DNA of 64,000 nucleotides from Yinghuangia sp045039925 (GTDB lineage: Bacteria; Actinomycetota; Actinomycetes; Streptomycetales; Streptomycetaceae), in contig CP108401.1 in NCBI GenBank assembly GCA_045039925.1, positions 1 through 64,000 of the forward strand, read 5' to 3'. Position numbers and translations under genes: made by a program. Of this stretch, positions 14,806 to 22,994 are shown piece after piece (within the stretch, counting starts at the first letter, position 1; each line of letters starts with the position of its first letter). A model generated the notes under the pieces. It was not told where the DNA came from, did no database searches, and was given only the letters and a program-made list of their open reading frames with translations.

Positions 14806-15264
14806 TCACCGTCGCGTGTCTGGTTCGGCGCGACACCCGGTGCCTGATTCACTCACTCGCTTGAGCCCCGTGCTCTCCATGCGCAGGTAGCGGCGTGTCA
14901 GCTTGGATGTCAGGAGCCGAACCAAGGGGGCCAGGAAGCCGCTCTGGCGGATTGTCAGCGTGACATTGGTTGCGCTGCCGTCGTCACTTGGGCTGACGTA
15001 GTGACCCGCGACAACGGTGACCCCGGCGCTTCGGGCAGTCCAGGTGAAGGCACGGCCCTCTTCGAACGCCGCGACCCGCCAGATCAGTGGGAGTAGTCGG
15101 GGCTGTTCGATACGGACCGTGCTGCCCGTCCCGAAGCCGCCTTCGTCGAGGCGCTGCACCCGGCTCATCGATGCCGTCATCTCGGGCCAACGTTCCACGT
15201 CGACGAGCACGGCCCATACCCGTTCGGTCGGAGCGTCGATGCGGATCTTCTCCTGATACGACAT
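14806..15264 (-). CDS. SRPBCC-family (polyketide cyclase-like) protein, paralogue A
   Basis: A 152-residue START/SRPBCC-fold protein. Features: MSYQEKIRIDAPTERVWAVLVDVERWPEM at the N-terminus, GGFGTGSTVRIEQPRLLPLIWRV, and the C-terminal helix SGFLAPLVRLLTSKLTRRYLRMES. This fold makes a deep hydrophobic pocket for lipids, polyketides or aromatic ligands; the ligand is unknown. The ATG at 15264 has GGAGG five bases upstream. The gene at 62787 is a clear paralogue. The stop is about 460 bases from the hypothetical gene before it, an interval with no other supported gene. Confidence 0.85.
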   Translation of the reverse strand: MSYQEKIRIDAPTERVWAVLVDVERWPEMTASMSRVQRLDEGGFGTGSTVRIEQPRLLPLIWRVAAFEEGRAFTWTARSAGVTVVAGHYVSPSDDGSATNVTLTIRQSGFLAPLVRLLTSKLTRRYLRMESTGLKRVSESGTGCRAEPDTRR

Positions 15265-15371
15265 GGGGACCTCCAACGTAGGCGAACGGTCAAGGACTTG
15301 GGTGTGCAGGTTCGACTGGCGATGAGGGGGCTAAGGAACCGGCCTGGTAGGGAACGTACTTAGACGTCATC

Positions 15372-15835
15372 TCATTTGGTGAGTCTGCGGTAGCAGATGA
15401 GGGTGCAGGCGATGGCGGTGAAGGCGAGGAAGTGTTCGGCCTTGCGTTCGTAGCGGCGGTGCAGGCGCCGGCATCCGGCCAGCCACGACATGGTGCGTTC
15501 GATGGTCCAGCGGTGGCGTCCGAGCCGGGCGGAGGATTCGACGCCCTTGCGGGCGATGCGGTGCCGGATGCCGCGCTTGCTCAGCCAGCGGCGCAGGTGG
15601 CGGTAGTCGTAGCCCTTGTCCGCATGGAGTTTCGCGGGGCGCCTGCGGCGCGGGCCGCGGCGGGAGCGGATCGGCGGGATGCCCAGGACGAGCGGTTCGA
15701 GGGCCTGACTGTCGTGGAGGTTCGCCCCGGAGATGCCGATCGACAGGGGCAGACCGGTCCGTTCGGTGATCAGGTGGATCTTCGAACCCTTCTTGCCCCG
15801 ATCCACAGGATTCGGACCTGTCAGGTCCCCCCTTT
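15372..15835 (-). CDS. IS5-family transposase, OrfB part (DDE catalytic domain)
   Basis: Reached by -1 frameshifting from OrfA. It contains GPNPVDRGKKGSKIHLITERTGLPLS, HADKGYDYRHLRRWL (second catalytic Asp) and RHRWTIERTMSWL (catalytic Glu). The stop lies inside the terminal repeat. There is no independent ribosome site. It supplies the catalytic core of the fused transposase. Confidence 0.85.
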
Positions 15836-16174
15836 CATCGCCCGCACGTTCACCGAGTCGATCGCGCACCGCGACCAGTCCAACTCCCCGCGCGCACCGA
15901 GCTCGTCGAGGACGAGGCGGTAGAGCTTCGCCCACACCCGCGCCTTGGTCCACTCGGTGAACCGGCGGTGCGCGGTCGGCCCGGACGGGCCGAACACGGG
16001 CGGCAACTGCTGCCAGGTGCAGCCCGTGGTCGCCACGAACACGATCGCGGCCAGCACCTCTCGGTCGCCGTGCCGCCGCCGGCCACCGCCCTGCGGACGG
16101 ACCGGAGCCGCAGGAACCACCCGCCGGAAGAGCTCGTACAACTCATCCGGCACCAAACGCTCAACCATCGACAC
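15821..16174 (-). CDS. IS5-family transposase, OrfA part
   Basis: 117 residues beginning MSMVERLVPDELYELFRR, with ATTGCTWQQLPPVFGPSGPTAHRRF (DNA-binding N-terminal domain) and DSVNVRAMKGGT, the first catalytic Asp. It ends at TGA just after a slippery AAAGGGGGG run (15827-15835, minus strand). A -1 shift there joins it to OrfB and gives the KGG-LTGPNPVDRGKKGSK continuity seen in relatives. GTG 16174 or ATG 16168 could start it. Confidence 0.85.
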   Translation of the reverse strand: MSMVERLVPDELYELFRRVVPAAPVRPQGGGRRRHGDREVLAAIVFVATTGCTWQQLPPVFGPSGPTAHRRFTEWTKARVWAKLYRLVLDELGARGELDWSRCAIDSVNVRAMKGGT

Positions 16175-16208
16175 CAGCCCAGGCTACCGAGCCAAATGAG
16201 ATGACGTC

Positions 16209-16859
16209 TTAGCGTCGCGCCGGACGATTCTGCGGGGGCGCAGAGGCGACGGGAGTCGGGGCCGACGGCGATATCGAGGGGCTCGGCGACGTCGTCGGAG
16301 TAAGAGTCGGGCTCGGGGCCAGAGTCGGGGTCGGAGTCCTGGTCGGAGTCCTGGTCGGAGTCGGCGCGGGGCCCGGCGGGATCGAGGGCCAAGGCGCCGA
16401 GGGATTCGGCGAGGTCGCCGGCCTGCTGCTTGGCGCACCGTTTCCCGGCTGCGTCGTCGGCGTGTGTGACGGGACGGGCGCGGTTGCCCGAGGCGTCTTA
16501 CGAGGCGTTGGCGGAGCGGGGGTTGGCGGCGTTCTGGGATCGCGGGGTGCCGTCTTGGGGGAGGGCGGCCTGCGAGTCGTCGGCGTCGCCTGCGCGGCGG
16601 AGGAACGGTTGACGGAATCGGCAGTACGCGTTGGGGGCCCGGCGGGTACCGACTGCGATGCGACCACTGTGGGGCGCCCGGTGCCCATGAGCAACGGGGC
16701 GGGCGCGGCGGGGGCAGCAGCAGTTGCGGAGGAGCTCTCGGTCAGGACGGGTGTCCGCGGCGTGGCGCAAGTGCCGGCGCACTGCTCGCTCGTCACAGCG
16801 GCGACGGCCACGACCGCTCCGCCGCCGCACAGAACCGCGATGGCAAGGAGACAGGGCAT
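16209..16859 (-). CDS. Secreted or membrane-anchored Pro/Ser/Thr-rich protein
   Basis: 216 residues from ATG 16859 (GAGG nine bases upstream). An N-terminal hydrophobic segment PCLLAIAVLCGGGAVVAVAAV acts as signal or anchor; the rest is a Pro/Thr/Ser stalk with PTRTPT-type repeats and no globular domain. It ends NRPARR. The stop TAA (16209-16211) is the 3-base target duplicated by the adjacent IS, so the reading frame was left intact by the insertion. Function is unknown; it resembles wall-spanning linkers. Confidence 0.6.
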   Translation of the reverse strand: MPCLLAIAVLCGGGAVVAVAAVTSEQCAGTCATPRTPVLTESSSATAAAPAAPAPLLMGTGRPTVVASQSVPAGPPTRTADSVNRSSAAQATPTTRRPPSPKTAPRDPRTPPTPAPPTPRKTPRATAPVPSHTPTTQPGNGAPSSRPATSPNPSAPWPSIPPGPAPTPTRTPTRTPTPTLAPSPTLTPTTSPSPSISPSAPTPVASAPPQNRPARR

Positions 16860-17190
16860 CGTCCAGCGCCTCGGGGCCCGGTGCCTCCTCTGACCAGCGT
16901 CTCGATGCGATCTTTGCACACCCAACTCCCCTATCCAAGGCGCCTGTTCGACGTCTCCATTGGCATGGAGGGGTCCGTGTGCGGTGCCGACCGCACGGCA
17001 CACGCGGCGCCGGCGGGCATCCCCACGGCTGTCACTGCATGGCCATCCTGATCCGTACTTCCCTCTACGATCAAGGAGAAATCGGCCGATATGCCGTATG
17101 CGCCGCACCCGGACCGTCCTTGTCTTGGCGCGCATCGGATGTACGGTCGATCGTCCCCCGGAGCCGGACCCTGATTGGTGTACGGCCTCC
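16860..17190. other. Intergenic region, nothing recognised
   Basis: About 330 bases between two minus-strand genes. Frames here are shadows; no hairpin or promoter could be assigned with confidence. Confidence 0.4.
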
Positions 17191-18165
17191 TCAAGGTGAC
17201 GATGGTTCGTGGTTCCTACAATCGGGTCGGGTCACTTGTTGGTACGACCACGTCGCTGCGCCCAGCGCCAGTCCCCAGGTCAGGAATCCGCCGTAGAGCG
17301 GCAGCGCGACCCAGTCTTGGATCGTGTCGTCCGCGTCCGGATCGGGGGGCTCGCCGAGGGCACTGAAGTACGCGATCATCCCCGGCACTCCGGTGTTCAG
17401 CAGAAGTCCGGTGCCGAACCAGCCGCCGGTCAGCGGCAGCCACCGTGGGACCCGCTGCCCGGCGCGGTGCGGTACCCACTGCGGGAACACTCGGCCCCAC
17501 CGGTGCACCAGCGCCAGGGCGAGCACGACGCCGATCAGGGCCGGGATCACCGGCAGCCAGCTGACACCGAATTCGAGCAGGTCGCTATGCCTGTTCAGCC
17601 CGATCGTGGCGCCGAGCGCCCACGCGGTCTTGAGCAGCGGGTAGGGCAAGGCGAACGCTGCAGCCAGGTACCCGACCCATACCTTCGGTTCCGGCTGCGG
17701 CCCATCCACCGGGCGGCCGCAGGTGTCGCATCCGGGCCCGGAGACCCGGGCGTACCGAAACACCGCCACCGCCAGGGTGACCACGGCGAGCAGCCCGGTC
17801 GCACGGGCGACCAGGCCAGGCCAGTCCACTCCGCCGCCGAACCCCTCGACGTCGAACACCGAGCCGAGCAGCCGGATCACGTCGACAGCCAACCCGCCTG
17901 AGACCACAGCGAGGAGCACCGCGACGAGGACCCCCGCCGTGATCACCCGACGGCGCGAGACCAGGGCCAAGCGGCGCGGGGATGCCAACAGCACAGCGGC
18001 CGCCAGACCGAGCAACGTCACGGCGGGCGGGAGCCACCAGACCAACTCGACGTAGCGCACAGGGGCGGGCAGCACAAGCTGCGCCGCTGACGCCACCACG
18101 GCGGCGAGGGCGGCGCCCACCGCGGTGCGGGCGAAGGGACTCGGTTGCGTGGTCGGTGAGCTCAT
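17191..18165 (-). CDS. Polytopic membrane protein of unknown function, RWGxVFPxW family member A
   Basis: 324 residues with about eight hydrophobic segments, starting ATG 18165 (MSSPTTQPSP); an in-frame ATG at 18234 is possible, but its GGTGAG is too close. A central loop has CDTCGRPVDG, then conserved HRWGRVFPQWVPHRAGQRVPRWLPLTGGWFG. The same RWGxVFPxWxP...RxVP pattern occurs in the protein at 26487, so the two are distant paralogues. No transporter signature is visible. It could be an integral membrane sensor or structural protein. Confidence 0.75.
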   Translation of the reverse strand: MSSPTTQPSPFARTAVGAALAAVVASAAQLVLPAPVRYVELVWWLPPAVTLLGLAAAVLLASPRRLALVSRRRVITAGVLVAVLLAVVSGGLAVDVIRLLGSVFDVEGFGGGVDWPGLVARATGLLAVVTLAVAVFRYARVSGPGCDTCGRPVDGPQPEPKVWVGYLAAAFALPYPLLKTAWALGATIGLNRHSDLLEFGVSWLPVIPALIGVVLALALVHRWGRVFPQWVPHRAGQRVPRWLPLTGGWFGTGLLLNTGVPGMIAYFSALGEPPDPDADDTIQDWVALPLYGGFLTWGLALGAATWSYQQVTRPDCRNHEPSSP

Positions 18166-18307
18166 CGGGTCCTGTTCACGTCCGCTCCGGTTCTTGGCGA
18201 GCTGCTTGCTCTTGTCTGCGAGGCGGGAGTTCATGTCTCACCGCGAGCAGATTGCACACGTACCGTGCCGCGTGACTGCCGAGATGCCAGGACAGCCCGG
18301 GAGCTTT

Positions 18308-18963
18308 TCACGACAGCCGAGCCCTGATCACGCTCGTGGACGGCATCGTCGGGCCACAGCGCCCTCTCCCCGGAATAGATGGCGAGGAGGTTTCTTCTAT
18401 CGAGTCCGAGGGAATCGCGGAGATATCCGAGGGGGTGTCAAGGAAATCTTTCCAGTTGACGGAATGCAGGGGATGAATACCCCCGCGACGGCCGTATTCG
18501 CCAGCGATATCGAAGACCTGGAGGTCACTGGAGGATAGGCGGAACGAACCTCGGTACGTGCCTCTCGCCCAAGCTTTGAACAGCGCCTGCGCCATCTGTG
18601 GAGGAATCCGCTCGCGCCCATGGTTACACCCAATACGAACGCTTCGTCATGGGAAAGCGTCCCTCGTCCCAGAATGATGTGGGTGCAGTCGTGGCTGAAG
18701 AGGTCCACAGCACGTGGGAGTGCGATGGGGCCGGCCGGGTTCTCGGCAATGCGCACGTACCAGGGTATCGATGCCGCAGGGTCGCCGGGGGTTTCTGAAT
18801 AGGCTTCGCCTGGAGTCTTCGCATCATCGAGACCGGGAATCCAATCTGCGCGTGGGCCCGTGGCTGCGCCCTTTTCTGGCGAGTTCCGTAATCGTTCATC
18901 GGCCCTGTGGCGGGCGTCGGCTGTCAAAGCTTGGTTGATCGCGAGAAGGCTACGCCGGAGCAT
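18308..18963 (-). pseudogene. Frameshifted Coq4-like gene (paralogue of the gene at 42427)
   Basis: The N-terminal part (IPWYVRIAENPAGPIALPRAVDLF and HDCTHIILGRGTLSHDEAF) matches the intact protein at 42427 closely. Near 18588 the frame is lost after FLHRW; homology resumes in another frame as ALFKAWARGTYRGSFR and IHPLHSVNWKDFLD, ending at 18308. A one-base loss or two-base gain explains it. The zinc-ligand pattern HDxxH-x11-E is preserved. It is either a real pseudogene or a sequencing error; the divergent C-terminus suggests decay. Confidence 0.75.
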
Positions 18964-19320
18964 TCGCCGGCGAATGTATAAATTGGACAGATCTGATATG
19001 GCAGAACCGCGCGTCGCCGGGCCCTTTCAGCCTGTGGCCGGGCACGGCCAACGTGGGGGCGTGGGTCCACCGGGGCCCAATTGCCGGCTGGTCGGCGCAG
19101 CCTCACCATCACCTCACCATCTGGAGCTACCCAGTGGATCGCTACACCCGGCGGCTGGGCGCAGCGGTTGGTGCGTGGCGGTGCGACGAACGTCGATGCC
19201 GTGCTCCGCAGTTCGGTCTGGCGGTAGTTTCACGACGAGACACGCCCCACGTGTAGCTTCCGCACAGGGCCCACGAGGACCAGCTCGGGGTCCCCCAGGA
19301 GTTGGGCATGGGCTGCACGG
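18964..19320. other. Intergenic region, no gene seen
   Basis: About 360 bases between the Coq4-like pseudogene start and the TetR stop. It includes a moderately A/T-rich start near 18970-19000, likely the old promoter of the pseudogene. No other feature is supported. Confidence 0.4.
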
Positions 19321-19950
19321 CTACGGCGCCGCGTCGCCCGGAGCCGGCAGAGCCGTTCGGCTGGCAAGGGCAAGGGCCGTGTCGACGACTGCTGAGTTCA
19401 GCACTGGAAGTTGCTCCGGGGATTCGGCCAGCAGGAACAGCCAGGCGAAGACGGGGCCGACCAGCAGGGCGTTGAGGACGGCCGGGTCGGGTCGGGCGGC
19501 GAGTTCGCCGCGCGCGACGGCGCGGTCCAGGATTTCGGTGAGCGTCCGGCGCTGCGCGCCGAGGTACTTCGCGTCGAAGCGCTCGTTCAGGGCGGGGTCG
19601 GCGTGCACGTCGGCCAGCAGGCCGGGAATCGTCCCCGGAGGCGGTGCGGACATGCTGTCCGCGATCTCGGCGACCACGGCGGCCAGGTCCGCGCGGAGGG
19701 ATCCGCAGTCGGGTGGCTCCGCCAGGAACTCACCCTGTACCAGGACGTCGAAGATCATTTCCTGCTTGCTGTCGTGGCGCCGGTAGATCGCCGCCTTCCC
19801 GACGCCGGCCCGCGCGGCCACCTCGTCCGTCGTGAGCCGCGCGTACCCCACCTCGGCCAGCAACTCGAGGACGGCGGAGGCGATGGCGTCGTCGACGCGT
19901 GATTCCCGGGGACGGCCTCCCTGGTTCCTGGCTTGCTTTCGAGCAGACAT
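19321..19950 (-). CDS. TetR-family transcriptional regulator
   Basis: 209 residues. The helix-turn-helix is at about 35-62 (ARLTTDEVAARAGVGKAAIYRRHDSKQEMI), preceded by an Arg/Lys-rich arm (SARKQARNQGGRPRESR). The C-terminal ligand and dimer domain ends with GPVFAWLFLLAE. The ATG at 19950 lies 14 bases from a 30-bp palindrome that also precedes the divergent operon. It therefore probably represses itself and the operon beginning at 20083. The ligand is unknown; small hydrophobic or oxidative compounds are plausible given the oxidoreductase in the operon. Confidence 0.9.
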   Translation of the reverse strand: MSARKQARNQGGRPRESRVDDAIASAVLELLAEVGYARLTTDEVAARAGVGKAAIYRRHDSKQEMIFDVLVQGEFLAEPPDCGSLRADLAAVVAEIADSMSAPPPGTIPGLLADVHADPALNERFDAKYLGAQRRTLTEILDRAVARGELAARPDPAVLNALLVGPVFAWLFLLAESPEQLPVLNSAVVDTALALASRTALPAPGDAAP

Positions 19951-19963
19951 GTAGGCAGTATAC

Positions 19964-19993
19964 GGAACTGTAGGTTTCGAAACTAATAGTTCC
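19964..19993. promoter_or_regulatory. 30-bp palindromic operator between TetR and its divergent operon
   Basis: Symmetric half-sites GGAACT (19964-19969) and AGTTCC (19988-19993) flank a central GTTTCGAAAC (19974-19983). All three parts are perfectly palindromic about one centre. It is A/T-rich relative to its surroundings and lies in the divergent intergenic region, the usual place and size for a TetR operator bound by two dimers. Confidence 0.85.
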
Positions 19994-20082
19994 TTAAGTT
20001 GCCCCGGCGCCCTGGGCTCGGTCCTCAAGTCGGCCGATGTTGCTGCCGGGCGGCACCCCCCAGTCGGACCCGGAGGGACGAC

Positions 20083-20967
20083 ATGGACCACTCGACGACG
20101 ATGAGACGGAGCTCGCCCGCGGCGGTGGAACTCCCGCGAACGTGGGCTCTGTGGGGTGCCGCGGCGCTGGCCACGGTGAGCGCTGTGCTGCACACATTCG
20201 TGCAGGCCGGTCCGACCCTGGACGCGCTGATCGACGGCGACGCCAAGGAAGAGACCCAGCACGGGCTGCGGATGATGTGGCACGGCGTGTCCGCGATCGC
20301 ATGGACCTATCCCGTCGTCCTCCTGCTGCTGCGGCCCCGGCCGACGGCCGTGACCCGTCCGGTACTTGGCTGCGTCGCGATGCTCAACGGCTCCCAGGCA
20401 GTGCTGTACCTGCTGGCCGGCCTCCGCGTTCATGGCGCGTCCGGACTGTTCTCGGTGCCGGAATGGGCGCTGCTCGCCGCAGTGGCAGTTCTGGCGTGGC
20501 TGGCCCGCCCGCCCGCCTCATCGGACAAGCCGTCACCAGGCGCTGCGCGTTCGCCGCGACGCAGCAGGTGGCTGTGGCCGACTTTGATCTACGCGGCCCT
20601 CGCCGCGATCCTCCACACTGTCTTCGCCACATGGAAGGGGTGGCCCGCTGACCTTCTGGCCAGCGACACTCCGTCTGACCCCACACTGACCCTGTACGCA
20701 ATGTGGCTGTTCAGCTGCGTGCTGTTCTGCACACTGGCGGCGGCCCTCGTGTGGTCGCTCCGGGCCCCCGCTCTGGCGAGCTGCTTCCTTCTCAGGTATC
20801 TCGCTGTGCTGGTGGGGGTCCTGGCCGTGTCGTGGACCAGCGCCGTCGCGTCCGGGCAGGACCTCGCGCCCAGCGGAGCCGTGTCCCTCGCTATTCAGAC
20901 CGTTCTCGTCGCTCTGAGCGTCCCGCCCCCGCCCGATCGGCACCGCACCCCGAATCGGAAGGAGTAG
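20083..20967 (+). CDS. Integral membrane protein, first gene of the TetR-controlled operon
   Basis: 294 residues with about eight hydrophobic helices (for example TWALWGAAALATVSAVLHTFV, YPVVLLLLRP, WALLAAVAVLAWLA, LYAMWLFSCVLFCTLAAALVW). ATG 20083 has GGAGGGACG upstream. Two related halves may be present, since WxTLIYAALAAILHTVF echoes the first helix, suggesting internal duplication. No known transporter motif is seen. Only three bases separate it from the DUF2867 gene, so the two are surely cotranscribed. Confidence 0.8.
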   Translation: MDHSTTMRRSSPAAVELPRTWALWGAAALATVSAVLHTFVQAGPTLDALIDGDAKEETQHGLRMMWHGVSAIAWTYPVVLLLLRPRPTAVTRPVLGCVAMLNGSQAVLYLLAGLRVHGASGLFSVPEWALLAAVAVLAWLARPPASSDKPSPGAARSPRRSRWLWPTLIYAALAAILHTVFATWKGWPADLLASDTPSDPTLTLYAMWLFSCVLFCTLAAALVWSLRAPALASCFLLRYLAVLVGVLAVSWTSAVASGQDLAPSGAVSLAIQTVLVALSVPPPPDRHRTPNRKE

Positions 20968-20970
20968 CCG

Positions 20971-21597
20971 ATGCGCATCCCCCAGGAAGCACACACCGAA
21001 CAGCACTGGCGGATCCATGAGTTCACACCCGACTTCCGGATCGAGGACGTCTGGTCGTTCCGGGCCCCGGGCGCTGGTCCCGACGACTTCCCTGTGATGG
21101 TCGACGCCATCAAAGCGGCCTACGACTCGCGCAAGGACCCCTTCCCGGTCCGGTTCCTGTTCGCGGTGCGCTGGAAGCTCGGCGCCCTGTTCGGGTGGGA
21201 CACACCCCAGGCCGGTGTCGGCGAGCGGGTCACCTCGCTTCGCAACCGGCTCCCCCAGGACCTCGCCCAGACCGCGGACGACGCCACCCCCTGCACCGAC
21301 CCGTTCACCGAGCTCTACCAGACCGACAACGAGGCAGCCCGAGAACTGGCCAACGAGACTGTCCACGACATCATGCACCTGGGCTGGGTACAGGTCGACG
21401 ACGGATACGAACTGCGCATGGCCGCGCTGGTGAAACCCAATGGCGCGTTCGGTCGGCTCTACATGGGCTTCATCGCACCGTTCCGCTACCTGATCATCTA
21501 CCCGGCCCTGACCGAGCAATGGGAACGCGCCTGGCTGGACCGCGGCCGCTTGCTCGCCAAGGCGAACCCGGAGAGTCCTGACCAAAGCCAGGCATGA
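20971..21597 (+). CDS. DUF2867-family protein, copy 1
   Basis: 208 residues; AAGGAG of the ribosome site overlaps the end of the previous gene. Conserved blocks shared with the copies at 22995 and 59333: WRIHEFTPDFRIEDVWSFR, GAGPDDFPVM, RFLFAVRWKLGALFGWD, NETVHDIMHLGWV, ALVKPNGAFGRLYM and FIAPFRYLIIYPALTEQWERAW. DUF2867 proteins have no proven activity; the family is related to proteins fused to NAD-dependent sugar-nucleotide-type domains. Here it sits between a membrane protein and a flavoprotein, suggesting a role in a membrane redox or stress response. Confidence 0.85.
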   Translation: MRIPQEAHTEQHWRIHEFTPDFRIEDVWSFRAPGAGPDDFPVMVDAIKAAYDSRKDPFPVRFLFAVRWKLGALFGWDTPQAGVGERVTSLRNRLPQDLAQTADDATPCTDPFTELYQTDNEAARELANETVHDIMHLGWVQVDDGYELRMAALVKPNGAFGRLYMGFIAPFRYLIIYPALTEQWERAWLDRGRLLAKANPESPDQSQA

Positions 21598-21771
21598 TTC
21601 ACCGGCGTGGCGTGACGGCTGTGCCCCCACGGCCACTCCGCCACGTGCAGCAAGCAACCGCGGGCAACGTCTCGTCCCTGCCTCCGCTGCCCCCAGCCCC
21701 GGACCAACGCTCGGCTGCCTCCGCCTCGTCGCGGCAACCAGGAGGCGTCGACAAGTCATCAGGAGGGTCCC

Positions 21772-22920
21772 TTGGACAGGCCCCACGCCAGTGGCAGCCA
21801 CCATGTCGTCGTCCTCGGCGCGGGGTATGCCGGCCTTGCCGCCGCCAAGCGCGTCGCACATCGCATGCTCGCAGCCCGGCGCGACGACGTGCGCGTCACC
21901 CTCGTCAACGACAACGACCGATTCGTCGAGCGCGTACGCCTCCACCAACTGGCCGCCGGACAACATCTGCGGGACCTGCCCCTGGCCCATCTCCTGGCCG
22001 GGACGGGCATTGAACTGGTCGTGGCACGGCTGACCGCCGTGGATCCAACAGCGCAAACTGTCACCTTCGACAAAGCCCCCCACACCATCAACTACGACAC
22101 CCTCGTATACGCGTTGGGAAGCACCGCATCGGTCCCCGACTACGTCGCCCCGAACGCATTCAGCGTCGCGACCCGAGCCGAAGCCCTGCGCCTGCGCGCT
22201 CATGTGGGCTCTACCCAGCCGGGGGACCCATTGACGGTCGTCGGTGGCGGCCTGACCGGAATCGAGACCGCCGCCGAGCTTGCCGAAGCCCACCCAGGGC
22301 GCCAGATCACCCTCGTGACTGGAGCACAGACAGGATCGGCGTTGTCCGAGCGCGGGCAGAGATACGTGCGAAAGGGCCTGACGCGTCTGGGAGTACGCGT
22401 CCACGAGCACGCAAGAGTCGTTGACGTCTCGGACAGCAGCCGCCTGGTACTCGCAAACGGGTACGAGATCCCCGCCGGGACCGTCGTGTGGGCGGTCGGG
22501 TTCGCAGCCTCACCAATCGCACGAAATGCCGGCCTTGCAGTGGACGAGCGCGGGCGCATCGTGGTGGACGACAGCCTGCGATCGGTTTCGCACCCGGACG
22601 TCTTCGCCGCCGGAGATGCCGCGGTGCTTCCCGAACGGAACGGCCGCGAGCCACGGATGTGCTGCCAGACCGCGCTGCCGTCAGGGTGGCGGGTTGCCGA
22701 CTCGATCCAAGCCGTGCTGGCCGGTCGCGATCCGAAGCCCATCGCGCCTCGCTACGTCTGGCAGAACATCAGTCTGGGGCGCAGCGACGGCCTGACGCAG
22801 TTCGTTCGCTCAGACGACACCCCCGTCGAGGTGGTCTGCGGCGGCCGCCTGTCGGCGTACTTCAAAGAAGTGATCACGCAGGGCACCATCACCATGCTGC
22901 GTCGGGCAGCTCGCGTCTAG
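21772..22920 (+). CDS. FAD-dependent pyridine nucleotide oxidoreductase (NDH-2-like)
   Basis: 382 residues from TTG 21772, decided by AGGAGGG five bases before it. The N-terminal FAD Rossmann motif is VVVLGAGYAGLAAAKR, and the second dinucleotide fold is LTVVGGGLTGIETAAELAE. A GDAA block (DVFAAGDAAVL) contacts FAD. This matches the type II NADH dehydrogenase/Pyr_redox_2 family that moves electrons from NAD(P)H to quinones or other acceptors. A C-terminal segment ends in TITMLRRAARV with no clear membrane anchor. It lies between two DUF2867 copies in the TetR-linked operon, so it is probably induced with them. Confidence 0.9.
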   Translation: MDRPHASGSHHVVVLGAGYAGLAAAKRVAHRMLAARRDDVRVTLVNDNDRFVERVRLHQLAAGQHLRDLPLAHLLAGTGIELVVARLTAVDPTAQTVTFDKAPHTINYDTLVYALGSTASVPDYVAPNAFSVATRAEALRLRAHVGSTQPGDPLTVVGGGLTGIETAAELAEAHPGRQITLVTGAQTGSALSERGQRYVRKGLTRLGVRVHEHARVVDVSDSSRLVLANGYEIPAGTVVWAVGFAASPIARNAGLAVDERGRIVVDDSLRSVSHPDVFAAGDAAVLPERNGREPRMCCQTALPSGWRVADSIQAVLAGRDPKPIAPRYVWQNISLGRSDGLTQFVRSDDTPVEVVCGGRLSAYFKEVITQGTITMLRRAARV

Positions 22921-22994
22921 CAGCGTTTGACATCGCTCGGAAGTGCACGCCTGCGCACGACGAGCAGCGCACACCAGGTCGAAAGGAACAGCCG

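Larger units (their letters stand above)
15363..16208 (-). mobile_element. Complete 846-bp IS5-family element with -1 frameshift transposase
   Basis: Terminal inverted repeats GACGTCATCTCATTTGG (15363-15379) and its complement (16192-16208) are identical over 17 bases. A 3-base duplication TTA flanks the element (15360-15362 and 16209-16211). Two overlapping frames encode the transposase. Size, frameshift and short TA-containing duplication fit the IS427-like part of the IS5 family. Both ends are intact, so it is recent and may be mobile. Confidence 0.9.

Noticed and set aside
18308..18595. A separate small gene starting MAQALFKAW
   Set aside because: It is the continuation of the Coq4-like gene after a frameshift, matching the second half of the intact paralogue.
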